This document shows, in pieces, positions 7,257-15,728 of a stretch of 64,000 nt of DNA. This DNA is from Deltaproteobacteria bacterium (GTDB taxonomy: Bacteria; Myxococcota_A; UBA9042; DTJE01), in assembly GCA_029547805.1 (NCBI GenBank), contig JAKPOP010000008.1, positions 62,001-126,000 of the forward strand, given 5' to 3'. The notes below the pieces were generated by a model. It worked only from the letters and a program-made list of their open reading frames with translations, ran no database searches and was not told the DNA's origin. A program made the translations under genes and the position numbers. Numbering within the stretch: the first letter of the stretch is position 1; each line of letters begins with the position of its first letter.

Positions 7257-9713
7257 ATGACGCATCACGTCCGCTGGCTCGGGATCGGGATGGTGGCCTG
7301 GGCCGCCTGTGGCGGGGGAGGAGCCGGCGACGCCGGGACCGACGCGGTCGAGATCCCCGTGGTCGTGGACCGGGACCTCGGCGGGCAGGACCGGTGGGCC
7401 TCCGACCCGGACCCCGGCGAGGGGCCGGACCAGTTCGAGGTCCGGGACTCCCTGGAAGAGGACACGGCGGAGGCCTGTGCGCCGGGATTCGCCGAGGCGG
7501 GATGCCCTTGTCGGGCCCCGAGCGACTGCCTCTCGGGGCTCTGCGTGGACACCCGGGATGGCCTGCGGTGCACGCTGGCCTGCCAGAGTTCGGACCCCTG
7601 CCCCCGGGGGTGGATCTGCGCGGTGATCTCCAACACCGGCAGCGACGTGGTCTATGGGTGCATCGACCCCTTCGCCCGGATCTGCCAGCCCTGTCGGGAG
7701 AACCCCGAGTGCGTCCCTGCCGTGGCGGCCCCGGGGGTGCGCTATTCGTGCATCCCCTTCGGGCCCGAGGGGGCCTTCTGCGGGGCCTCCTGCACAGGGG
7801 ACGGGGACTGCCCCGAGGGCTTCTTCTGCCGGGACACCGGAGGAACCGTCGGCAAGGCCTGCCTGCCCCCCGAGGGGAGCCCCTGTCCCTGCACCGAGAA
7901 GTACCGCCTCCAGGGAAACCTGACCGAGTGTTATGTCGAGAACACGTTCGGGACCTGCCGGGCCACCCGCACCTGTGACCAGGAGTGCCCGGCGAAGGAG
8001 CCCGAGGCCGAGACCTGCAATGCCGTGGATGACGACTGCGACGGGCAGACCGACGAGGAGGTGCCGCCGGAGAACTGCACGGTCCAGACGGAATACGGCC
8101 TCTGCCCCGGCACGACGGTCTGCGAGGGCGGTGGCCGGACGGTCTGCCAGGGGCAGGCCCCCTCGGAGGACGTCTGCGATGGCCTGGACAACGACTGCGA
8201 CGGCCTCACGGACCCCGAGGGGGCCAGGGGGTGCGTGACCTACTTCCGGGACGAGGACGGCGATGGTCGGGGCGTGACGGGGGACACGAAGTGCCTGTGC
8301 GCCCCGGACCCGCCCTACCGGGGGCTCTCGGGCGGGGACTGCGACGACCAGGACCAGTCGGTGTTCCCGGGGGCCCAGGAGCGGTGCAACGGCAAGGATG
8401 ACAACTGCAACGGGAAGACCGACGAGACCGGGGCCCAGGGATGCCGGACGTACTACCGGGACGAGGATGGCGACCGCTACGGGGTCGAGGAGGACGGCTG
8501 GTGCGAGTGCGGGCCCTTCGATGTCTACACGGCCACGCTCAAGGGCGACTGCAACGACCTGGTGCCCGAGGTGAATCCCGGCGCCATCGAGTCCTGCAAT
8601 GGCCGGGACGACGACTGCGACGGGCTGACCGACGAGGACGACGCCCAGGGGTGCACGCTGTACTACCAGGACCTCGACGGGGACCAGTTCGGCAAGAGCG
8701 ACGTCTTCGCCTGCAAGTGCCGGAAGACGCCCCCGTTCACGGCGACCCAGGGAGGGGACTGCAACGACAACGACAAGATGATCCGCCCCTCGGCGGTGGA
8801 GATCTGCAACGGCCTGGACGACAACTGTGACGGGCTGACCGACTCGACCGCCGTCGGCTACGAGGACCTGATGGGCTGCACGAGGTACTGGAAGGACCAG
8901 GACCGGGACGGCTACGGCAACGGGATGGATTCCAAGTGCCTGTGCAGCCCCCGGGACGACTACCAGGCACCCCAGCAGGAGCCGGTCGATTGCGACGACC
9001 GGGACAACCAGCGGTTCCCCGGGGCCACGGAGATCTGCAACGGCAAGGACGACGACTGCGACGGGTCCGTGGACGAGGCCGGGGCCGAGGGATGCAACCG
9101 GTACTACTACGACAGCGACCGGGACGGCTACGGGGTGACCAACAACAGCCAGTGCTACTGCGGGGGGTCTCCCAACGGCTGGTACACGGCGGTCCAGGGG
9201 GGCGACTGCGACGACACGAACCCCCTGGTAAGGCCGGGGGTCAGCGAGCGGTGCGACACCTCCTGGGACGACAACTGCAACGGGGAGGCCAATGAGGAGG
9301 GGGCCGCGGCCTGCCAGTGGTACATGCTGGATCAGGACGGCGACGGGTACGGCGTGGACGGCCCCCAGAAGTGCCTCTGTGGGCCCAAGGCGCCCTATAC
9401 CGGGATCGACGCCTCGGGGGATTGCTGCGACACCGACCCCAACGTCCACCATGGGCAGACGGGCTGGTTCACCCGACCGAGCAGGTGCGGCAACTTCGAC
9501 TACAGTTGCGATGGCCGGGAGGACAGGCAGTACAACGCCGTGGTCCGATGCGGCAGTTTCCCGGACTGCGGCAACAACGTCACGGCCGGCTGGAAGGGGT
9601 CCTCGATCCCCGAGTGCGGGCAGAGCGCCACCTGGTCCACCGACTGCTCGGGGTTCCTGGGGTTCAACTGCGAGGGGGACTCCTCCGGGACCCGCACCCA
9701 GGGCTGCCACTGA
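7257..9713 (+). CDS. MopE-repeat (putative metal-binding) surface lipoprotein 1
   Basis: An 818-residue exported protein. The N-terminus is a short signal peptide ending in AWAAC followed by GGGG, a plausible though imperfect lipobox. A Cys-rich region (about residues 75-250) precedes seven copies of the MopE-type motif CNGxDDxCDGxTDE, alternating with short modules that contain YYRDEDGDRYG-like and GGDCDD/GDCND segments, i.e. Asp-rich calcium-binding-like loops. The motif is known from the Methylococcus MopE copper-binding protein and is widespread in Myxococcota, where function is mostly untested. The C-terminal domain of about 75 residues ends TRTQGCH and is shared with the protein at 35774-38197. 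The start has a GGGGAGGG ribosome binding site. Confidence 0.9.
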   Translation: MTHHVRWLGIGMVAWAACGGGGAGDAGTDAVEIPVVVDRDLGGQDRWASDPDPGEGPDQFEVRDSLEEDTAEACAPGFAEAGCPCRAPSDCLSGLCVDTRDGLRCTLACQSSDPCPRGWICAVISNTGSDVVYGCIDPFARICQPCRENPECVPAVAAPGVRYSCIPFGPEGAFCGASCTGDGDCPEGFFCRDTGGTVGKACLPPEGSPCPCTEKYRLQGNLTECYVENTFGTCRATRTCDQECPAKEPEAETCNAVDDDCDGQTDEEVPPENCTVQTEYGLCPGTTVCEGGGRTVCQGQAPSEDVCDGLDNDCDGLTDPEGARGCVTYFRDEDGDGRGVTGDTKCLCAPDPPYRGLSGGDCDDQDQSVFPGAQERCNGKDDNCNGKTDETGAQGCRTYYRDEDGDRYGVEEDGWCECGPFDVYTATLKGDCNDLVPEVNPGAIESCNGRDDDCDGLTDEDDAQGCTLYYQDLDGDQFGKSDVFACKCRKTPPFTATQGGDCNDNDKMIRPSAVEICNGLDDNCDGLTDSTAVGYEDLMGCTRYWKDQDRDGYGNGMDSKCLCSPRDDYQAPQQEPVDCDDRDNQRFPGATEICNGKDDDCDGSVDEAGAEGCNRYYYDSDRDGYGVTNNSQCYCGGSPNGWYTAVQGGDCDDTNPLVRPGVSERCDTSWDDNCNGEANEEGAAACQWYMLDQDGDGYGVDGPQKCLCGPKAPYTGIDASGDCCDTDPNVHHGQTGWFTRPSRCGNFDYSCDGREDRQYNAVVRCGSFPDCGNNVTAGWKGSSIPECGQSATWSTDCSGFLGFNCEGDSSGTRTQGCH
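8016..9303 (+). repeat. Seven coding MopE-type Asp/Cys repeats
   Basis: The segment encodes seven imperfect copies of CNGxDDxCDGxTDE spaced by about 45-70 residues. The sixth copy has SVDE and the seventh (CDTSWDDNCNGEANEE) is the most divergent. Each copy offers Asp/Asn side chains suited to calcium binding and a conserved Cys pair. Confidence 0.85.
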
Positions 9714-9714
9714 C

Positions 9715-9730
9715 CCCCGCACGACCGGGG
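9715..9730. other. Short hairpin between convergent genes
   Basis: CCCCG (9715-9719) pairs with CGGGG (9726-9730) over a 6-base loop in the 57-base gap between the convergent MopE-repeat and topoisomerase-helicase genes. There is no T-run on either side, so a factor-independent terminator is not supported. Confidence 0.25.
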
Positions 9731-9770
9731 CAGGGGGCCACGTCGGGGGCTGCTCCCGCCTCCTGATGCC

Positions 9771-12700
9771 TCAGTCCTCGGACCGGGCCAGGACCTCCAG
9801 CAGTTCCCGGCCGTGTCGCTCCATGAATCGCCCGCCGATTCCCGGGATGCGATAGAGGGCCTCCAGGGTCCTGGGCCGCTGGTCTGCCAGGGCGTGGAGG
9901 GACCGGTCCGTGAGGATCCGGAAGGCCGGGACCTCCTCTCGCCGGGCGACCTCCAGGCGCCATGCCCGCAGGGCCTCCAGCACCTCCCGGGCCGGTCCCG
10001 CCAGGGGGGCGGCCGGGACCCGAGCCTTCCTTCGCCCGGAGGAGGCCGGGGAGGCCTCGGGATGGACCTCGATGGGGAGGTGCAGGTCTTCCGGGGAGGA
10101 GGGCAGGGGGGCCCGGGGCATCCGGTGGGCCCGGCGGAAGGCGATCCGTCGGCCCTCCTTCTCCATCGCATCCTCGGCCAGGGCCAGCAGCCGGGCTCGC
10201 TGCATCGCCGACAGGAGGCGTTCGAAGTCGCTCCGGCTCGCTTGCTGGTTCGGACACACGGCCTGGTACAGAACCCCGGTCGCCTGCCCGTCCCGGCGAT
10301 GGAGGTGCTGCAGGACCGCGAAGGCCAGGGCCTTCTCCCGGTCATCGGCCTCCCGGAAGGTCCGGACCAGGCAGGCCGACGGGGCGCAGGTGTCGCAGAC
10401 CCCACAGGGGGGCGACCCCCGTTCCCCGAAGTGCGATACGAGGCGGGCCATCCGGCAGGACCCGGACCGGGCCACGTCGAGCATCTCGTCGGCCTGGGCC
10501 TCCCGGTGCCGCCGGACCTCCTCGTAGGAGGGCCGCCAGGGACCGTCGGCCCGGGTCACGAGGTCGTTGCCGTCCACCGACACCCCCTGGTGGATCCACA
10601 GTTTTTCCAGGGCGTTCTGGGCCACCTCCGGCTCCAGGCCGCAGAGGTCCAGCAGGTCCTCCCGGGGAATCCCGTCCCGGGGCACCATCTCCCGCAGGCG
10701 CGCCAGGACCTCCGCCGGGGGATAGTTGGCGGCGAAGAAACTCTCGTGGACCTTCAGGTCCGAGTACCCGTAGAAGAGCAGCGCCCGGGCTCCCTTCCCA
10801 TCCCGCCCGGCCCGGCCCACCTCCTGGTAATAGGCCTCGATGGACCCCGGCATGGCCAGGTGCACGACCGTGCGGACGTCCGCCTTGTCGATGCCCATCC
10901 CGAAGGCGACGGTGGCCACCACGGCCTCCAGGTCCCCTCGCTGGAAGGCCTCCTGGACCTCCTTGCGCCGGGCCGGGGGCATGCCGGCATGGTAGGGCGC
11001 CGCCGGGATCGCTTCCCGGAGGGTCTCGGCCACCTGCTCGGCGGTCTTCCGGGTCGGGCAGTAGAGGATCGCGGGTCGTCGGGCCGGGTCCCGGAGGATG
11101 CGGATCGCCTCTGACAGGCGCTGCGATGGGGGACGCTCCACCATCTCCAGGGCCAGGTCGTCCCGGCGGAAGCCCCGGACGAACCGTCGGGCCTTCGGGA
11201 CGTTCAACTGCTCGCAGATGTCCTGCTGGACCTTCACGGTGGCCGTCGCGGTCAGGGCCACCACCGAGGTGGGCATCAACAGCGGGAGTCGGTCCTTCAG
11301 CAACCGATAGTCGGGCCGGAAGTCGTGGCCCCAGTGGCTGATGCAGTGGGCCTCGTCGATGGCGATCAGCACCGGCCGTCGCTTCGCCAGCATCTCCGGG
11401 AATCCCGGGACCGCCAGGCGCTCCGGGGCGATGAATAAAAAGTCCAGTTCCGCCCGGAGGTACCGGAAACAGGTCTCCCGGCTGTCGGCCCGGTCGCGGC
11501 CCGAATGGATGCAGGCGGCCCGGATGCCCCGGCCTGCCAGGTGGGCCACCTGGTCCTCCATCAGGGCGATGAGGGGGCTGACCACCAGCGTGGTCCCGCC
11601 CCGGGCCAGGCCCGGCAACTGGTAGCAGAGGGACTTGCCGGCCCCCGTCGGCATCACCACGAGGGCATCCTCTCCCCGGGCCACCGCCTCGCAGACCTCC
11701 CGCTGTCCCTCCCGGAAGGACGACAGGCCCAGGCGGGACTGGAGCAGCCGGTCCAGGGAGTCCCCCTCCGGGACGGACATCCCCTTGGCGGGGGTCCCCG
11801 GGCCCGTGTCCTGCGCTGGGGTCTTCTCGGCGGGCCGCCGCGAGAGTCCCGAACCTTCCTGGTCCCCAGGCATCTGCCCGGTGGCGGCGGGTCGGGAGGT
11901 CCCGGGGGGACTGGCGGCGGAGGTCCCGGTCCCCGGGCCGCCGGGGCGCATCCCCTTCACCAGGTTCACCACCTCCACCACGTAGGCCTCGATCTCCGCC
12001 ATGAAGGCCTCGAGGGTTCCCTCCCCCCGTTCCATCCGTTTCAGGCGCAGTTCCCACTCGCCGGTCATCGCGGGGGACTTCACCTTCTCGTGGACCACGT
12101 CGATCAGGGCGATGCCCTCCTCGGTGGCCCGGAGGGTCTTGCCCTTCCGCTCGACATAGCCCCGCTGGATCAACGTCTCCAGGATCGCGGCCCGGGTGGC
12201 CGGCGTCCCCAGGCCACGCTCCTTCATGGCCTCTTCCAGTTCCCGGTCCTCCAGGACCCGGCCGGCGGTCTCCATGGCCGTCAGCAGCGTGGCGTCGGTG
12301 AAGCGTTTCGGCGGCGAGGTCTCCTTCCGCTGGACCTCGCATGCCGTCACCGTCCACCCGGGCCCGGGGGCCAGGCCGTCAGGCAGTTTCCGGGCCTCCT
12401 CCTCGGGGAACTCGTCGCCTTCGCCGCCGGAGTCCGGGCCTGAGGGCGCCTTCCGCTTCCGGGTCTTCTTCCCGCTGCCCTCGGCCCGGGTCCCCTGGGG
12501 ATCCAGCACCTTCCAGCCCACCTGGGTGACCAGCGTGCCGGTGGACCGGAAGTGGTCCCGGAGGCCTCCCTCTGAATCCACCGCCGTGATCACCGTCGTG
12601 ACCCGGGTCCGGTGATCCCCGTGCCAGGCCATCAGCAGGCGCCGACAGACCAGGTCGTAGATGCGGGCCTCGTCCTGTGACAGGACCTTCCCATCAGGAC

Positions 12701-13877
12701 TGGTGGCCGTCGGCAGGATGGCGTGGTGGTCCGTGACCTTGCCATCGTCCACGAACCGGGGTCCGAGGGGGCGGACTCCGGTGCCCGGGGCCACCGCATC
12801 GCCGTAGCGCGGCGCGATGCGGTCCGTCACCGCCTGGAGGCGTTCCGCCACGGTCCGGGAGATGTGCCGGGAGTCGGTCCGGGGATAGGTGATCAGCTTG
12901 TGGCGCTCGTAGAGGGCCTGAGCCGCCGCCAGGGTCTCGTTGGCCGTCAGCCCGTAGAGGCGGTTCGCGTGGCGCTGCAGCTCCGCCAGGTCGTAGAACT
13001 GGGGAGGCGGCTGAGACCGGTCCTGGCCGCTCAGGGACAGGACCTCCGCCGGGCGACCGATCACCCGATCCCGGATTTCCTGCGCCGGGGCCGGATCCGC
13101 CGGCAGCCGGGAGGCCAGGCGCACGTCTCCTCCCTCGCCTCCGGCCCGGGCGGGGTCGAACCAGAGACCCTGGAAGGAACGCGGTCCCTCCCCGAAGGTG
13201 GCCAGGACCTCGTGGTAGGCCTCGGGGACGAATGCCTGGATGGCCTTCTCCCGCTCGACGATCATGGCCAGGGTCGGGGTCTGGACCCGGCCCACCGATA
13301 GCAGGCGCCGCTGGTCCTCGCCGGGTCTCCGGCCGAACCGCAGGCTGTAGGCTCGGGTGAGGTTCATGCCCACCAGCCAGTCGGCCCTGGCCCTGGCCTC
13401 GGCGGCTCGGGCCAGGGCGTCGTATTCGGCCCCAGGGCGCAGGTCGTCGAAGGCCTCGCGGATCGCCTCGGGGGTCAGGGACGAGACCCAGAGGCGCTGG
13501 ACCGGCGCGGTGGCCCCCGAGAGGCGGTAGATGTAGCGGAAGATCAGTTCCCCCTCCCGGCCGGCGTCGGTGGCGCACACGATCCGCTCCGTGTCCGGTG
13601 CGGTCAGGATCCGGACCACCTGGTCGAAGTGGTCCTTCGTCTGGGGGATGGGGGTCAGGGGCCACTCCCGGGGCAGGATCGGGATCCGGTCGAAGCGCCA
13701 GGCCTTCCACTCGGCCTGCATCTGGCCGGGTTCGGAGATGCCCACCAGGTGGCCCACGGCCCAGGTCACCAGGTACCCGTTGCCGGAGATGGCCGACGGG
13801 CTGCGGCGGGAGGCCCCCAGCACCGCCGCCAGGTCCCTCGCCACCGACGGTTTTTCCGCCACCACCACGACGGCCAT
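9771..13877 (-). CDS. topB-recQ: Fused DNA topoisomerase III - RecQ helicase
   Basis: A single 1368-residue frame. Residues 1-140 are a TOPRIM domain (VVAEKPSVARD at the start, TDAGREGE at 103-110). Residues 150-640 are the type IA topoisomerase body with GRVQTPT at 196-202 and the catalytic tyrosine at about 331 in LITYPRTDSRHIS. A low-complexity Gly/Pro/Ser linker spans about 643-705. From 710 follows a RecQ helicase: Walker A MPTGAGKS (742-749), DEAHCISHWGHDFRP (841-855), the second helicase lobe with YYQEVGRAGRDG, a RecQ zinc site (CRMARLV...CGVCDTC), and a C-terminal HRDC domain (about 1290-1368). RecQ and topoisomerase III act together to dissolve crossed DNA strands; here they are one chain. 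All key residues look intact. Confidence 0.95.
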   Translation of the reverse strand: MAVVVVAEKPSVARDLAAVLGASRRSPSAISGNGYLVTWAVGHLVGISEPGQMQAEWKAWRFDRIPILPREWPLTPIPQTKDHFDQVVRILTAPDTERIVCATDAGREGELIFRYIYRLSGATAPVQRLWVSSLTPEAIREAFDDLRPGAEYDALARAAEARARADWLVGMNLTRAYSLRFGRRPGEDQRRLLSVGRVQTPTLAMIVEREKAIQAFVPEAYHEVLATFGEGPRSFQGLWFDPARAGGEGGDVRLASRLPADPAPAQEIRDRVIGRPAEVLSLSGQDRSQPPPQFYDLAELQRHANRLYGLTANETLAAAQALYERHKLITYPRTDSRHISRTVAERLQAVTDRIAPRYGDAVAPGTGVRPLGPRFVDDGKVTDHHAILPTATSPDGKVLSQDEARIYDLVCRRLLMAWHGDHRTRVTTVITAVDSEGGLRDHFRSTGTLVTQVGWKVLDPQGTRAEGSGKKTRKRKAPSGPDSGGEGDEFPEEEARKLPDGLAPGPGWTVTACEVQRKETSPPKRFTDATLLTAMETAGRVLEDRELEEAMKERGLGTPATRAAILETLIQRGYVERKGKTLRATEEGIALIDVVHEKVKSPAMTGEWELRLKRMERGEGTLEAFMAEIEAYVVEVVNLVKGMRPGGPGTGTSAASPPGTSRPAATGQMPGDQEGSGLSRRPAEKTPAQDTGPGTPAKGMSVPEGDSLDRLLQSRLGLSSFREGQREVCEAVARGEDALVVMPTGAGKSLCYQLPGLARGGTTLVVSPLIALMEDQVAHLAGRGIRAACIHSGRDRADSRETCFRYLRAELDFLFIAPERLAVPGFPEMLAKRRPVLIAIDEAHCISHWGHDFRPDYRLLKDRLPLLMPTSVVALTATATVKVQQDICEQLNVPKARRFVRGFRRDDLALEMVERPPSQRLSEAIRILRDPARRPAILYCPTRKTAEQVAETLREAIPAAPYHAGMPPARRKEVQEAFQRGDLEAVVATVAFGMGIDKADVRTVVHLAMPGSIEAYYQEVGRAGRDGKGARALLFYGYSDLKVHESFFAANYPPAEVLARLREMVPRDGIPREDLLDLCGLEPEVAQNALEKLWIHQGVSVDGNDLVTRADGPWRPSYEEVRRHREAQADEMLDVARSGSCRMARLVSHFGERGSPPCGVCDTCAPSACLVRTFREADDREKALAFAVLQHLHRRDGQATGVLYQAVCPNQQASRSDFERLLSAMQRARLLALAEDAMEKEGRRIAFRRAHRMPRAPLPSSPEDLHLPIEVHPEASPASSGRRKARVPAAPLAGPAREVLEALRAWRLEVARREEVPAFRILTDRSLHALADQRPRTLEALYRIPGIGGRFMERHGRELLEVLARSED

Positions 13878-13994
13878 GACCGCCTCCCGGCCGGGAGTCT
13901 AGACGGCCCCTGCATCGACGGCAACCGAGCGGTCGTTCCATCGGGGAATCGCGGAGCCGGGCCCGAGGACCCGGTCCCATCCTCCCGCTCCAAG

Positions 13995-14030
13995 TTGACA
14001 AAGGCGATAAAAAATCCATCCATTATCTTC
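13995..14030 (+). promoter_or_regulatory. AT-rich promoter candidate upstream of the MORN-repeat gene
   Basis: A perfect TTGACA at 13995-14000 is followed by an unusually AT-rich stretch. No -10 sits at the standard 17 bases; CATTAT at 14021-14026 needs a 20-base spacer. The start codon is at 14050. It is the most AT-rich intergenic spot in this part of the window. Confidence 0.4.
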
Positions 14031-14049
14031 GGTCACGCGGGAGAATCGC

Positions 14050-15717
14050 ATGTCGCATCGATCTCATCGCCCCGGCCTCGGGCCCCGTGTCTTGCCAGGT
14101 CCGTGCCGATCCCCCAGGGTGGGCCTCCTGCTGGGGTGCGGCCTCTTCGGCCTGCTGGCCTCCTGTGGCAAACAGTCGCCATGCCCGGCGGACGCCACCC
14201 TGGTCGAGACGGTCCAGGGAAACCTGTTGGTTCGATGGTGCCAGGACGCGGCAGGCCTGCCCCACGGACCCTTCCGTGGCTTTGAACTGGCCGACGACCC
14301 CGACACGGCGGTCCCTCGGGAGGAGGGAACCTTCCATCGGGGCGATGCCGATGGCGTGTTCCTCTACCGATTCGACCGGGCCACACTGGCGGCCCGAGAG
14401 CCTCTCGCGGCCGATGACCCGCCGGACCCCATCCGGTATCGCCAGGAATACCTCCAGGGACTCTGGCACGGGACGTGGGAGGAGCGGGACATCTACGGCC
14501 GCCTGGTGGCCCAGCAGCACTATGACCGCGGGCGCCGCTGTGGCACCTGGCTGGTGGCCTCCGGGGGAGACCAGCCCCAGCAGCAGTCCTATCCTGCCTG
14601 TGAGGACCTCCCGGAACCCGACCCGGCGGAGACCACCGACCTGCCGCCCAGCCGGTCCTCGGCATGGAACGGCGCGACCTGTCCCTCCGGGAGCCTGGTC
14701 TCGGACGAGGGGGAGTCCTGGTGCGAGGAAACGGGTGTCCGTTCGGGTCCCTTCCTGGGGGTGTACGGGGACTACGAGGTCGTCGGGAACTACCGGGAAG
14801 GCCTCCCGGACGGGCGCTTCGTGGTGTTCTTCCGGGGCCGGGCTCTCCGGGAGTGGCAGGCCCAGGCTGGACGACTGGAGGGGAACTCCCGGCGCTGGCA
14901 TCCCGACGGCACCCTGGCCGAACGGGGTACCTACCAGGACGACCAGCGACAGGGGACCTGGGAGCGGTGGTACTCCTCGGGGCATCTGCTGGAGCGCCAG
15001 GACTGGGACCGGGGCCTTCGTGATGGCCTGCAGCGGAGATTCGTGCCCGGGGGGACGGTGGTGGAGGAGACCACCTGGTCCGAGGGGCTCCGGGAGGGGC
15101 CTGCACGGACCTTCTACGACGACGGGGCCCCCGAGTGCGAAGGGACCTATCAGGGAGACCTGAGGCAGGGCCTCTGGACCTGTCTGCACCCGAACGGCAG
15201 GAAGGCGCTGGAAGGGGCCTATGACCGGGGGTCTCGGGAGGGGACCTTCCGGGCCTGGACGATGGATGGAGAGCGGCTGTTCGAGGGCACCTACCAGGGT
15301 GGACTGGCAGAGGGGACCTGGCGATTCTTCAGTGAATCCCGCATGGAAGACCCGGAGGACCAGGGCCTTCTGGTCTTCGAGGGAGTCTATCTCCGAGGCG
15401 AGCGGGGGGGCTGGTGGGAGCAGCGGTGGGAACGGGACGGGGTGCTGTCGGCACGCCTGTTCTTCCAGGACGACGTGCGACATGGTCCCTCGAAGACCTA
15501 CTACCACAACGGCCAGGTCGAGCTGGAGGGCGACTACGTGGACGGCCAGCAGCATGGGCCATGGCGTCTCTACTATCGATCAGGGGCCATCCACATCGAG
15601 GCGGTCTTCTTCCAGGGCGTGCTGGACGGGCCCTACGTGGAGTACGCCCCTGACGGCACGATCCTCCGGAAGGGTCGCTACGTGAACAACTACTTCATCC
15701 CGGACTCCGGATCTTGA
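14050..15717 (+). CDS. MORN/YwqK-repeat lipoprotein
   Basis: A 555-residue protein with a long N-terminal leader whose hydrophobic core (VGLLLGCGLFGLLASC) ends in a lipobox, so a lipid-anchored exported protein is likely. The rest is about a dozen repeats of roughly 23 residues with the pattern EGTYxxGxxxGxWxxYYxxG, as in MORN repeats and in the antitoxin-like YwqK family. Examples are RGTYQDDQRQGTWERWYSSG and GDYVDGQQHGPWRLYYRSG. Such repeats form extended beta-hairpin solenoids; no enzyme motif was seen. The following gene begins 11 bases after the stop, so the pair is an operon. A later start near the hydrophobic core is possible. Confidence 0.82.
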   Translation: MSHRSHRPGLGPRVLPGPCRSPRVGLLLGCGLFGLLASCGKQSPCPADATLVETVQGNLLVRWCQDAAGLPHGPFRGFELADDPDTAVPREEGTFHRGDADGVFLYRFDRATLAAREPLAADDPPDPIRYRQEYLQGLWHGTWEERDIYGRLVAQQHYDRGRRCGTWLVASGGDQPQQQSYPACEDLPEPDPAETTDLPPSRSSAWNGATCPSGSLVSDEGESWCEETGVRSGPFLGVYGDYEVVGNYREGLPDGRFVVFFRGRALREWQAQAGRLEGNSRRWHPDGTLAERGTYQDDQRQGTWERWYSSGHLLERQDWDRGLRDGLQRRFVPGGTVVEETTWSEGLREGPARTFYDDGAPECEGTYQGDLRQGLWTCLHPNGRKALEGAYDRGSREGTFRAWTMDGERLFEGTYQGGLAEGTWRFFSESRMEDPEDQGLLVFEGVYLRGERGGWWEQRWERDGVLSARLFFQDDVRHGPSKTYYHNGQVELEGDYVDGQQHGPWRLYYRSGAIHIEAVFFQGVLDGPYVEYAPDGTILRKGRYVNNYFIPDSGS

Positions 15718-15728
15718 GGAGGCGCATC

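Noticed and set aside
4680-9722. A 1680-codon open frame on the minus strand opposite the kinase and MopE-repeat genes
   Set aside because: It is a by-product of GC-rich codon use; its translation is low-complexity Val/Pro/Ala/Gly and the plus strand holds two clearly recognised proteins.
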